Positions 7,929-17,956 of a stretch of 64,000 bases of DNA are shown here, one piece after another; position 1 is the first letter of the stretch, and every line of letters starts with the position of its first letter. Both the position numbers and the translations under genes were made by a program. The notes beneath the pieces were generated by a model, which was not told where the DNA came from, made no database searches, and worked only from the letters and a program-made list of their open reading frames with translations. Location: the NCBI RefSeq assembly GCF_036898465.1, contig NZ_JARUMJ010000001.1, forward strand, positions 5,146,001 to 5,210,000. Direction: 5' to 3'. The stretch comes from Streptomyces sp. B21-105 (lineage in GTDB: Bacteria; Actinomycetota; Actinomycetes; Streptomycetales; Streptomycetaceae).

Positions 7929-9188
7929 GTGAGCGTCGGGGGTGTGGGCATTCCACGGCTGCAGGACCTCGCGTACATCGAGGTCGCCATCGGCAACGTT
8001 GCTCAGGGCGCAACCTTCGAGCAGGTGCGTCGTGCTCTCGTCGACCGAGCTGCTGCGGTGGCGCGTGAGGGGGATACGGACGGCTCGTACTCTGCCCGCA
8101 AGTGGGAGCTAGCGCGGTCGGACACCAGGAAGCACGTCCACAACACCGTCGACGTCCTCAAGGAGCTGATGCGTCTCGGATGGGTCGAGAAGCACATCCT
8201 TCCCTCCAGTCCCAACTCCGCATACGCGCATGCCGATTCGGTGTTCACTCTCACCCCTGCGGGGGAGAGATGGGCGGCGCTTGTCGCCGCCGACGGTCGC
8301 GCCGCGTACAACGCGCTCACTGGCGTACTGCTCAACACGCATCCGCAATTCGAGGGTTTTCTGCGCCTCCTGGGCGCCCGACCGGACAGCAGCACCACTC
8401 ACTTGACCATTCCCCTCTTGAGGTTCAGTGCGTCGGGCTACGGCACTAACGCGGCGTACCTTGACGCGTTCGTCGCGTTCGCTACGGACGCGGCAGCTCA
8501 GGGCACGCTCGGCTGGACTGCGGAGCCCGAGGCCATCAGTGAGAGCGTCCGCGACTATGTCCGCCGCTTCGAGGAGCGGGCGCGCGCCCGGGAGAAGGAG
8601 ATCAGCCGAAAGCAGTTCGCCACCACGTGCGAAGAGGCCATGGCCCGGTTCGTATTTGGCGCGGCCGGCTGTCCTTTGGACTACATCAGCCTCGAGCTGC
8701 TACGCAGGTGGACTCGGTTTCTGGGGTTGGCCAACTTCAGCTACTACGCACCAGGACCTTCAGCGATGCGGCTCTGGCCCACCGCCGTGGTGACGGGTAG
8801 CGGCGATGCCGTCGCGATCAGCCGGCGAGTCGGCAAGGAGGTGCGTCGGACAGCCCTCGACGCCGTCTGGGCGATCTGGCGCGAGCAAAGGGCCGACGCA
8901 GCCGGTGGCATGTACCTGCCCGTCTGGCAGCTGCGTGCGGCCGTTTGCTGGAAGCAACGGATCAGCGACGACGAGTTCGATCTGGCGTTGCGGGAAGCTC
9001 TCGCAGGCGAGCACCCCGGCCTTGGTTTGAGTATTCACCTCGATCAGGCGTCGCTGAGGGTCGCCCCTGCTTCGACCAAGCCCTTGATCATTCCCAGTGC
9101 GAGTGGGCTCCGACGTGTGTTCAACGTGATCAGCGTTGCACAGGAACCCACTGTCCACGCCACTTCAACCACCACCCAGGAGACCTGA
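7929..9188 (+). CDS. Cassette gene 1: winged-helix-like protein, unknown function
   Basis: 419 aa from a GTG at 7929, chosen because GGAGG lies six bases upstream; a start at 7893 is possible. Residues about 10-110 look like a winged helix: an early helix (LAYIEVAIGNVAQGATFEQVRRALVD) and then HNTVDVLKELMRLGWVEKH with FTLTPAGERWAAL as the wing. The middle is helical and charged (RDYVRRFEERARAREKEISRKQFATTCEEAMARFVF). The C-terminal third, with LPVWQLRAAVCWKQRISDDEFDLALREAL, resembles a second winged helix. No nuclease, protease or NTPase motif is visible. It is 4 bp from the ATPase gene and surely co-transcribed with it. Confidence 0.6.
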   Translation: MSVGGVGIPRLQDLAYIEVAIGNVAQGATFEQVRRALVDRAAAVAREGDTDGSYSARKWELARSDTRKHVHNTVDVLKELMRLGWVEKHILPSSPNSAYAHADSVFTLTPAGERWAALVAADGRAAYNALTGVLLNTHPQFEGFLRLLGARPDSSTTHLTIPLLRFSASGYGTNAAYLDAFVAFATDAAAQGTLGWTAEPEAISESVRDYVRRFEERARAREKEISRKQFATTCEEAMARFVFGAAGCPLDYISLELLRRWTRFLGLANFSYYAPGPSAMRLWPTAVVTGSGDAVAISRRVGKEVRRTALDAVWAIWREQRADAAGGMYLPVWQLRAAVCWKQRISDDEFDLALREALAGEHPGLGLSIHLDQASLRVAPASTKPLIIPSASGLRRVFNVISVAQEPTVHATSTTTQET

Positions 9189-9192
9189 CACG

Positions 9193-10524
9193 ATGACCGC
9201 CTCAACCCGTAGCGCGGGCCCCGTCTGGCTTAAGAAGCAATGGGGACTGCGTCAAAACCCCTTCCCGACCACGGGCATCGCCCGGTTGGGGGGCGCCGAC
9301 GTGCGAGAGAACGGACTCCTCTACGAGCCGGACGTCAACGCGGACAAATTCGAGGAGGCCGTCGAGAAATTTGTGCTTGGGGCAGCATTTTCCGGTCTGC
9401 GGTTCGGTTACCTGTGGTCGACGGGTACCGGCCCGGGCGACTCTGACGCCCGTGGGTTCGGCAAGTCTGTGCTCATGCAGCACCTCACATGGAGTCTCAA
9501 CGAGGACTTCGGCCGTGCTGCGTATTTGAGCTGCGGCCTCGATGAGGACGATGCCTCCGAGGAACCGATCTGCGGGTTGCTGACGAGCTTCGACACTGCC
9601 CAGATCCGTTCCCTGAGTGCCGCTCTGTTCACGGCCGTCGAGTACGCGACGGATTTCCGTGCCGCTAATACAAGCCTTACGCTCGTCCAGCGCCTACGTG
9701 AGGCACTTGTCGCACGGACCGCCACCGACGATCCGCAGAGCCTGGCGAAGATCGTGGTCGAGCAGCATCGAGATCTTCGGGGCCGGACTCTGGGGCCGCC
9801 CGACGACAAGCTCATCCTGGCTTTGTGCGACGCGGACTCGACCGTTGCCCAGGACTACCTGGACAAGGTCAAGCCTGCTTCGCGGACCCGGAACGGCGCT
9901 GTGTATCTCGCGACGTTCCTCCTCTTCGCCGCGGCAGCAGGCATGAAGCACGTCCTGCTCTGCTGCGACCAGCTGGAGGACCTCGCGAGCACCACTACGG
10001 CGAAGGCCAAGCGTGATCTCGAAACCGAACGGTTCCGCGACATCATCCTCGAAACGCTGCCTATGGCCGACATGCTCAACATCGTGGTAACCATGCATCC
10101 TCGAGCAGCACTAACCATCGGCACGGCCTGGGAACTCGCGGACCTGCCGACGTTCGAGATCTCGGAGGCCAACAAGCACCGGATCGTGGTCCTGCCAGCG
10201 CTTCGTGATCTGGACTCGGCAGTCAAGCTCCTTTCTAAGTATCTCGCTGCTGCTCGCAAAAAAGACGATCGGCCGCGAGGGGACGTGTACCCGTTCACGT
10301 CGGAGGCGGTAGATGCGTTGTTCAGGCGATCGAATCGCAAGCCGCGCGACGTACTACGCAAGGCACAGGGCCTGATCGAGGCTGCGTCGGGTGACAACCT
10401 AGTGATCATCGACGAGGAGGCCGTCACCCGTTACTTGGACGCGGTCGGTCCCGACACCGAAGAGGACATCGGCCCCGTCCTGGCGAGTCCGGTGACTACG
10501 TCCCTGGACTGGAGCGCAGGGTGA
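9193..10524 (+). CDS. Cassette gene 2: ExeA/Orc-like P-loop ATPase
   Basis: 443 aa from an ATG at 9193 preceded by CAGGAGA. The N-terminus LKKQWGLRQNPFPTTGIARL recalls the FGLRENPF head of ExeA/TniB-like AAA ATPases. A Walker A-like loop ARGFGKSVLMQ is near residues 85-95, with Asp-rich insertion before it. A Walker B-like strand KHVLLCCDQLEDL is near 250-262. The C-terminal part has an Orc/Cdc6-like sensor 2 (FRRSNRKPRDVLRKAQGLIEAA, near 375-396) in a helical lid. It likely hydrolyses ATP to remodel a protein or DNA complex with its two neighbours. The Walker A first Gly is replaced, so activity should be tested. Confidence 0.75.
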   Translation: MTASTRSAGPVWLKKQWGLRQNPFPTTGIARLGGADVRENGLLYEPDVNADKFEEAVEKFVLGAAFSGLRFGYLWSTGTGPGDSDARGFGKSVLMQHLTWSLNEDFGRAAYLSCGLDEDDASEEPICGLLTSFDTAQIRSLSAALFTAVEYATDFRAANTSLTLVQRLREALVARTATDDPQSLAKIVVEQHRDLRGRTLGPPDDKLILALCDADSTVAQDYLDKVKPASRTRNGAVYLATFLLFAAAAGMKHVLLCCDQLEDLASTTTAKAKRDLETERFRDIILETLPMADMLNIVVTMHPRAALTIGTAWELADLPTFEISEANKHRIVVLPALRDLDSAVKLLSKYLAAARKKDDRPRGDVYPFTSEAVDALFRRSNRKPRDVLRKAQGLIEAASGDNLVIIDEEAVTRYLDAVGPDTEEDIGPVLASPVTTSLDWSAG

Positions 10525-10555
10525 CCTCCTTAGCTTCGTGTTATGGAGAGTCGGG

Positions 10556-11248
10556 ATGACGGCCGATGCCTGTGATGCCTGCCCCCTTTGCGGCGCCGCC
10601 CTGTCGTCATGGGAAAGCAGGCGTTGCGGCTGCGGGGGGCCACGCTGGGAGAGCCATGCAGAGGTCATGTACGCGATTGCCTGTTCGGTCCGATCACCCC
10701 TGCACGTACGTGACTTCGTTCGCCTTGCCCACAGCGATTACGGACACAAAATCGGTGTCCCCAGTGCCAATGCGGTGCTTTCGCCTGACCGGCGCTTCTG
10801 TTGGGCCGGTCAAGGAACCTACTCCTTGTACCGCCACGGCCCCCTGCCGGGCCCTCGAAATTTGGAAGGGGCGAGTCGGCTGGTTCTGCTCGCAGCCAAC
10901 GAGCCCATGACAGCGGATGCGCTGGACTACTGCCTGAAGCAACTCGGATATCGGTACAACGTGGCTTCTTTGAAGAACGCGATCAGAAGCTCCAAGTGGA
11001 TCACGTGGCAGCAGGATGGCCGGTGGGCGCATTCGCTGGGAGAAGCCGCCGAGGCCGAGCTGCGGCGCGAGGTTCCCGTTGTTCCAGACAGCCGTCACGC
11101 CGCGTGGGCGGCCATGCGAGATGTGCTGACCAGGGATGTGCGAGGTTTCATAACCCAGCGAGCGGAGCGGCTTCGCAACCTCGGCAGTCCCCACCGATTC
11201 GGTCTCAATTGGGACGAGGAACCAGGAGCGATGATGCTGCCGATGTGA
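10556..11248 (+). CDS. Cassette gene 3: zinc-ribbon plus HARE-HTH-like protein
   Basis: 230 aa from an ATG at 10556 with GGAGAG five bases upstream. It opens with a zinc ribbon (CDACPLCG near residue 5, then CGCGG near 25). Residues about 40-90 fit a HARE-HTH/winged-helix pattern: a helix, LHVRDFVRLAHSDYGHKIG, VPSANAVLSPDRRFCWAGQGTYSLYRHG. A second winged helix follows (PMTADALDYCLKQLGYRYNVASLKNAIRSSKWITWQQDGRW). HARE-HTH domains are associated with recognition of modified or foreign DNA. The gene ends 5 bp before attachment copy 2, so it is the last gene of the inserted cassette. Confidence 0.65.
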   Translation: MTADACDACPLCGAALSSWESRRCGCGGPRWESHAEVMYAIACSVRSPLHVRDFVRLAHSDYGHKIGVPSANAVLSPDRRFCWAGQGTYSLYRHGPLPGPRNLEGASRLVLLAANEPMTADALDYCLKQLGYRYNVASLKNAIRSSKWITWQQDGRWAHSLGEAAEAELRREVPVVPDSRHAAWAAMRDVLTRDVRGFITQRAERLRNLGSPHRFGLNWDEEPGAMMLPM

Positions 11249-11253
11249 TGCCG

Positions 11254-11286
11254 AGGTCTCGGGTTCGAATCCCGAGGGCGGCTCCG
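11254..11286 (+). repeat. Attachment-site copy 2 (tRNA 3' end)
   Basis: 33 bases matching 7304-7336 with one A-to-G change in the acceptor part. They encode a T-arm with perfect stem (TCGGG TTCGAAT CCCGA) and a 3' acceptor strand. No tRNA body lies upstream; instead the last cassette gene ends here. With copy 1 it brackets a 4.0-kb segment, as attL and attR do for an integrated element. Confidence 0.7.
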
Positions 11287-11287
11287 G

Positions 11288-11322
11288 AAAAGGCCAGGTC
11301 ACAGCCCGTGACCTGGCCTTTT
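11288..11322 (+). terminator. Terminator after attachment copy 2
   Basis: Perfect 15-bp inverted repeat AAAAGGCCAGGTCAC (11288-11302) with GTGACCTGGCCTTTT (11308-11322), 5-nt loop, ending in T-run. It terminates the cassette and could also stop minus-strand integrase transcription. Confidence 0.85.
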
Positions 11323-11409
11323 GTGTTGCTCGGGGCATGGCGCGTCACACGGCCGGGGTGCCGCGAGATGGCTTGAGTGAGCGATGGGTGAGCGGAGTGG
11401 TCCGGTGCC

Positions 11410-12059
11410 CTACTTCTTGGGCTTCTTCCGCTTGCTCTTCTTATTGGCCCTGGCCTCGGCTTTCGCCTTGTTCTTGGCCTTCTTGGTGGCCTGACGGGCC
11501 TCCTCCGCCTGGGTCTTCCTCTGAAGCGGGACCAGCTTGGCGGTGGCCTCGGCCGCGTTCTTGCCGACCTGTGGCAGGACGCTCTGGTAAATGTCCCGCG
11601 TGATTCGGGTGTCGCTGTGCCCGAGTGTGTCCGACACGATCTTCACGTCGATGCCGGCGGCGAGCATGAGCGTGGCCGCCCCGTGCCGGAGGTCGTGCAG
11701 CCGGATCGGCGGGAGCCCGGAGGCGGCGACGAGGCGCTCGAAGAGGTCGGTCACCTTGCCGGGGTGCAGCCAGGATCCGTCTTCCTGGGTGAAGACCATG
11801 CCGGTCTCGACCCAGGCCGTTCCCCACTCCTCGCGGTCCGCGTCCTGTTGTTCGCGGTGCCGCTTCAGGACGTTGACGGTGTCGTCGTCGAGCGCGACCA
11901 CGCGGAAGCCGCTGTCCGTCTTGGGCTCGGAGGTCTCGACCTCCCACCCGTCCTGGACGAGCTGGGCGGAGACCGTCAGGGAGTGGTCGTCGAGGTTGGT
12001 CTCCGACCAGGGCTGCGCGCATGCCTCGCCCCGCCGCAGACCGCGGACTCCGCGCCGAC
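11410..12059 (-). pseudogene. Tyrosine integrase, C-terminal half only
   Basis: About 215 residues of a phage/AICE-type tyrosine recombinase: GLRRGEACAQPWSE, then SEPKTDSGFRVVALDDDTV, GLPPIRLHDLRHGAATLMLAAG, VKIVSDTLGHSDTRITRDIYQSV. The catalytic RHDLRHGAA (His-x-x-Arg), the second His (LGHS) and the Tyr (DIYQSV) are present, and the first Arg (RRGEA) too. The N-terminal DNA-binding domains are gone: upstream of about 12060 the sequence becomes an RHS gene read on the same strand. The tail is very Lys-rich. The gene points at attachment copy 2, the normal int-att order. It cannot be functional alone. Confidence 0.85.
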
Positions 12060-13573
12060 CTTGCAGTATATGTCGAACGGTACGTCCGGCCAGTTCTTCG
12101 CGTGGTCCTCGTCGAACGTCGCGCAGTCGGTCAGGCAGCGTTCGCTGACGTCGAAGGACACCTGGCCCATGGCCTTGGCCGAGTACACCGACGTCGACCG
12201 CAGACCGTAGTCGATGTGGTCGAGGTAGCCGGCACGGATGTACGGCGTGGCGGTGGAGTCGCCCGTGGTTTCCGAGACGTTGCGGCCGTAGTTGTTGCTC
12301 TCGGTCTTCCAGTAGTAGGCCGTGGCGTTGCCGTGCGGGCCGACGACGTAGTCGAGCTGCCAGCGCCAGGCCTGCTGGCACCAGCCGCTCGCGAACGAAG
12401 CGGCGTAACAGGGCTCACCGGCCTGGTTGCCGAAGACAGGCGTGGTCCACGTCGAGTTGGTCTCCGGGTCGTCGGCCGCCGTGCCGTGATCGCTCCAGCC
12501 CGGGAGCTGGTTGAGTCCGAAGAAGTACTGGGTGCCGTCGGTCGTGGTGATCTTCCAGTGCTCGCCCTACCGTCGACGTCGGTGGTGCCTTGGTCGCCGT
12601 TGGCGGCGCCCGTGAGCTTCTCGAAAGGGCGTTGTCGTTGCACCAGCACAGGTCGCCGACCCGGCTGTTGTCCGTCGCGTCGGTCTTGTCGTCGTTGCAG
12701 GACTTGTAGCGGCGCTGGACGAAGCCCGGCTCCCAGGACCAGCCGTCGCCGATCCAGGAGGCCTGGTTGTTCGAGGCGGCTGTCAGCCCGTCCACCGACT
12801 CCGACGAGTAGTCGAGCGAGATCTTCGGTTCCATGTTGCCGGGAACGTCCGGCACGTCGATCGGGTACGACCAGGCGAAGGCCCCAGTTGACTTGCGGGC
12901 GCTCCACGAGCCCGCTGCCTTTGGCGTGGCCTTATAGTCACCCCCTGGGCCCTCGTTGCCCGCCGTCGCGGCCAGCACCGTCGCGTTCGTCACTGCCACC
13001 GTGGCCGTGAGCGTTGAGGACAGCACATCGTTGTGAGTCGCGAGCGGCTTCGGCGTCCGACACGGCGCCTTCTGCGGCGTCGTGAGTGCACAGGCGGGCA
13101 GTTGCACGAGCCGGAGCCGAGACGCCCAGTCGCCTCCGTAGGCCTTCCGGAAGGAGGCGTAGTCCACCTGAACTCTGGCCGGGACAGCCTTCGCGGTACC
13201 GTCGCGTCGGCCGACCGACAGCAGAAGGCCCTCTATGCCCGCCCTGCGGGCCGCGTCCCGTCCGGCGACCTTACCCCCATCTTCTCTTCGCTGGAGTGTC
13301 CGTGCCCTCGGCCGGTGCAAGAGACACTGGCAGTCCGCCTGCCCGGGCCGGCTTCGCTGGCGCGACTTCCCTCACCACTTTTCCGGCAGCCAGCTCCACC
13401 TCAGCTAAACCTGCAGCCGGCCAAGCCGCCTCAGGAACGCCTTTCCAGGCATTCTTGGCGGCCATATCAGGCTTTTTGGATCCGCCGATTTGCACCTTTT
13501 CCACCGGAACAGTCTTGGGCTGTTTCACTCGCGGAAGTGGGGCTCTTTCTTCCGCGTAGGCAGTCATATGCAT
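12060..13573 (-). pseudogene. RHS-repeat wall protein, truncated and frameshifted
   Basis: Read in three frames, the minus strand encodes the N-terminal quarter of a protein closely related to the intact RHS gene at 26012-32383. Matching blocks are VKQPKTVPVEKVQIGGSKK (13.5 kb), FRKAYGGDWASRLRLVQLPACALTTPQK, SIDYSSESVDGLTAASNNQ-type sequence, then GWCQQAWRWQLDYVV and ending at NWPDVPFDIYCK (about 12060). Frameshifts lie near 13.3 and 12.57 kb. The signal peptide is missing. The 3' end is joined to the integrase relic. It is a dead gene fragment that may still recombine with the intact paralogue. Confidence 0.8.
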
Positions 13574-14111
13574 CGCCCAGGACTACTCGCTAGAGTCCGG
13601 CCGACCTGTCGAATAGCGAGAGGATGCTTGTGCGTCTCGTAAGACCCCGCTACGGTACGGTGAGAAAGAGATGGCCAGCCCGGTCATTGTCTCTCACTTT
13701 GATTTGTGCGATTTCCGCCTCTAGCCTCCTTGGCCTGTCCACCGGCGCGAGCGCAGTAGTACCCGCCGTCGCTTCGGGCAACGTCTCTGACGGCTCGAAG
13801 AGCGATGAGGAATACGCTCTCGAGCAGGCTGCGGCCACGGGCCAGCCCTACGAACTGCTCTCTGCGCGGACCGAGTCATCCGACACGTGGGCGCTGCCTG
13901 ACGGCAGTTGGTCGGTCAAGCGGTACGGGACACCGGTGCGCGTGCTGCGCGGCGGCGCTTGGGTGCCCACCGACCCCACGTTGGTCTTTGCTGCGGACGG
14001 CAGCGTCGTCCCGAAGGCCTCGTCCGTGGCCGTGACCTTCTCCGGTGGGGGAAGCGGTCCCCTGCTGTCCGGGGTGAAGGACGGTCGCACTCTGACCCTC
14101 ACCTGGCCTAA

Positions 14112-14964
14112 GACGTCATCTCATTTGGCCGACTCGGTAGGCTGTGGCTCGTGGGGATCGTTGAGCGGCTGGTGCCGGATGAGTTGTGGGAGTTGTTCCA
14201 GCGAGTGGTGCCGGAGGCGCCCTCGCGGCCTCAAGGCGGTGGCCGGCGCCGTCATGGCGATCGTGAGGTTCTTGCCGCGATCGTGTTCGTGGCCACGTCA
14301 GGCTGTACCTGGCAGCAGCTGCCGTCCGCGTCATTCGGGCCGTCGGGAGCGACGGCCCATCGACGCTTTGCCGAGTGGTCGAAGGCCCGCGTCTGGGCCA
14401 AGCTCCACCGCCTGGTCCTCGACGAGCTCGGCGTTCGTGGCGAATTGGACTGGTCCCGGTGTGCGATCGACTCGGTGAACATGCGGGCCTTGAAAAGGGG
14501 GACATGACAGGTCCGAATCCTGTCGACAGGGGCAAGTACGGGTCGAAGATCCACCTCATCACCGAGCGGACCGGTCTGCCCCTCTCCGTCGGAATCTCAG
14601 GGGCGAACCTGCACGACAGCCAGGCCCTGATCCCCCTGGTGAAGGGCATACCGCCCATCCGCTCCCGCCGCGGGCGTCGGCGACGCAGGCCGGACAAGCT
14701 CCACGCCGACAAAGGCTACGACTACGCCCACCTGCGGCGATGGTTATCCAGCCGAGGCATCCGGCATCGCATCGCCCGTAAGGGCGTCGAGACTTCGCAA
14801 CGACTCGGCCGCCACCGCTGGACCATCGAACGCACCATGGCCTGGCTCGCCGGCTGCCGGCGCTTGCACCGACGCTACGAGCGCAAAGCCAGCCACTTCC
14901 TCGCCTTTACCAGCATCGCCTGCACCCTCATCTGCTACCGCAGGCTCACCAAATGAGATGGTTT
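14112..14964 (+). mobile_element. IS5-family insertion sequence (about 850 bp)
   Basis: Terminal inverted repeats share the core CATCTCATTTGG (left 14117-14128; right inverted 14950-14961). The octamer CTAAGACG flanks the element at 14108-14115 and 14965-14972; the true duplication may be 4-8 bp, since the IS5 group prefers YTAR and CTAA fits. Deleting one repeat plus the element (857 bp) rejoins the host frame perfectly, so the insertion is recent and clean. Confidence 0.85.
14151..14956 (+). CDS. IS5-family transposase, two frames with a -1 shift
   Basis: The first frame (14151-14507, GTG start) encodes 118 aa with the helix-turn-helix and first catalytic Asp ([17 protein letters not shown]). 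The second frame carries [30 protein letters not shown], the second Asp ([13 protein letters not shown]) and the Glu motif ([25 protein letters not shown]). Between them lies AAAAGGGGGA (14493-14502); a -1 slip there joins MRALKRG to [11 protein letters not shown]. This is the usual expression mode for this group. All DDE residues are present, so the element may be active. Confidence 0.85.
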
Positions 14965-17956
14965 CTAAGACGCTTGCCAAGCCCACCCTGGTCGAGAACG
15001 TGGCTACCTATGCCGAGGTGCTGCCCGGGGTGGACCTTCAGCTGAAGGCGGAGGTGGAGGGCTTCTCGCAGTTGCTGGTCGTCAAGACGGCCGAGGCGGC
15101 GCGGAATCCGGAACTGGCGTCGCTGAAGTACAAGCTGGACACGGTCGGGCTGAACGTCTCTACGGACCCCGAGACGGGGAGTGTCACGGCTGTCAATCCG
15201 GCCGGCCAGACCGTGTTCACCAGCCCTACCCCGCTCATGTGGGACTCCACGACCGCCACCTCGGGCGCCGCGGCCGCCACGTCGGGCGCTCCGACCGCCC
15301 GGGCTCTCGCAGCAGCTGGGACGGAGGAGATGGCGCCCGGAGACGTCTTCGAGCCGCAGGCCGGGGCGCAGGACGCGCAGATGACTACGACGGTCACGGA
15401 CTCCACGCTGGAGATCAAGCCCGACCAGGAGCTGCTGACCGGGGCGGATACGCAGTACCCGGTCTACATCGATCCCTCGTGGGCGTGGGGGAAGAGGCAG
15501 AACTGGACGCGCGTCTACAAGAAGTACCCGAACACCTCCTATTGGAACACTAAGGAGGTCGTGCGCGTCGGGTATGAGAACGAGACCTATGGGCTGTCGC
15601 GATCCTTCTTCCAGCTCGATACGTCCAACATCAGGGGCGCTCAGGTCAAGTCGTCGGTCTTCCGGATCAAGAACACCTGGTCGTGGTCCTGCCAGGCCCG
15701 TCCCGTGGAGCTGTGGCATGTCGGTGCCATCTCCTCGAAGACCACCTGGAACCGACAGCCCGCCAAGTACTCCGGGATCGCCACGGTGAACGACGCCAAG
15801 GGCTGGAGCAAGGACTGCGCCGCCGGCAACCTGGAGTTCGACACCACAAGCCTGGTCCGCGAGGCGGCGCTGAAGAAGTGGTCGAGCGTCAACCTCGGGA
15901 TGTACGCCTCCGATGAGACGGATACCTTCGGCTGGAAAAAGTTTGACGCCAAAACCGCGGTCCTGGAGACCAAGTACAACAACCCGCCCAAGACTCCGAC
16001 GGGCCTGGGCACGAACCCCAGGACAGCCTGCCTCACCGGCGGCGTGATCGGCAACACGCGCGTCAGCCTCTTCGCGAAGTACGACGACGTGGACGCCGGC
16101 AACCTCACCGCCGAGTTCCAGGTCTTCAAGGCCGGCAGCAGCACGCCGACGGTGACCCAGACCGTCCCCGCTACCAAGGGAAAGATCTCCACGCTGGCCG
16201 TCCCCGATGCGAGCCTGCCCACGGGTGACTACACGTGGAAGACCCGGGCCAAGGACCAGGACGGCGCCTACTCCGGCTGGTCGACCATGTGCAAGTTCTC
16301 CGTCGACCGCACCCGCCCGAGCAAGCCGCCCGTCATCAGCTCCCCGCAGTTCCCCGACGGCAAACTGGGCTGGCCGGCCGACACGAGCAAGGCACGCACC
16401 ACCGGCACCTTCACCTTCATCCCGAACGGCGTCACCGACGTGCGCCGGTACTACTACTACACGGACTGGGACCCGAAGCTGCTGGACGCACCGGTGACGA
16501 CGGACGACCCGGACACACCGGCTAATGAAGCCGCTGCGTTCGTACAGCTGACGCCGCCCGGCGCCGGCCCGCACTTCGTCTACGCCTACAGTGCGGACGC
16601 CGCAGGCAATCTCTCCGACACCGCGGCCTACCTCTTCTACGCCAACCGGTCCGCCGAGCGGGACGGCCCCAACGACCTGAACGGTGACGGCAACAGCGAC
16701 TTCTGGAGTCTGGACGCCAACGATGCACTGCTCACCTACGCCGGGCAGGGAAACGCGCAGTTCTCCGCCGCGGCCAACGGCGGCATATCGATCGTCAACG
16801 GCCAGGTCACGTCCCGGGGAGACTGGAACCAAGACGGGTACAACGATCTCACCTCGTTCGAATACGACGAGGTGGACAAGAGGAACAAGCTCTGGGTCTA
16901 CCGCAACAACGGCCGCGGCGCCGTGTCCCTCGACGACTACACAGAACTCACCGTTTCCTGTCCGGTGAAGAATCCTGACCTCGGATGCGACTTCGGCGAC
17001 GAGTGGACCGGCGACGATCACTGGTACAACGCCGAACAGATCGTCGCTTCGGGTGACATCAACGGTGACAGTCAGCCGGACCTGCTGGTCAAGCAGGGCA
17101 AGCAGCTGTGGGCGTATTACGGCAATCGCGCAAGTTACACCCTCGACATCCGCGAGCCTGTTCTCGTGGGCAACGGCGACTGGGACCAGTTCACCATCGT
17201 TGCTCCCGGCGATACCAACGGCGACTCCCTGCCGGACCTCTGGCTCCGCCAAAACACGACGGGCGACATCTACCGCGCCTATGGCAAGAAGGGAAGCGAC
17301 GGAAACGTCGACCCGACCACCTGGGGCGCAGTCAGCGAACGCGTGAAAATCGGTTCCGGCGTCAAGGCTGCGGACTTCCCTACACTGGGCTCCTCGGGAG
17401 ACCTCAACGGTGACGGAATCGCCGACCTGTGGGCGCGGAATTCCGACAATTCCGTGCAGGGATGGCTCGGCAAGGTACCGGGCGCGGACGGCATCGCATT
17501 CCAGCCGGCGTTCCCCATCAGCCGGACCCAGCCGACCGGGACGCCGGGCGGCACGCCGGGCAAGCCGGACATGAACGGCGACACCCTCGGTGACATGGTC
17601 GTCCACACGCCCGACGGGGCGCTGGCGATTCGCAGGAAGCAGCCGACCGGGCCGTACTTCGACACGGGCACCTACGTGAGCTGGGGCTGGCAGCAGTTCC
17701 TGGGCAAGTCCGGCCAGGGCAAGCTGTACTTCGCCGACATCGACGCCGACGGTACCAAGGACCTCATCTCCCACGGCACGGATGGCAACATCATCGTCCG
17801 CCGTAACAACCGGACGGGGACCGGGTTCGACACGGGCACCTTGATGAGCGCCCATTGGTCCAACTTCCTGGGGCAGCCTGGTCAGGGTCTGCTGTACTTC
17901 GCGGATGTCACCGGCGACGGCAAGGCCGACATGCTGGTCCACACGCCCGATGGCAA

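Noticed and set aside
11410..12381. Integrase of 323 aa as one intact gene
   Set aside because: The open frame upstream of about 12060 is an out-of-frame reading of RHS sequence, not integrase; the real integrase part is only about 215 residues.
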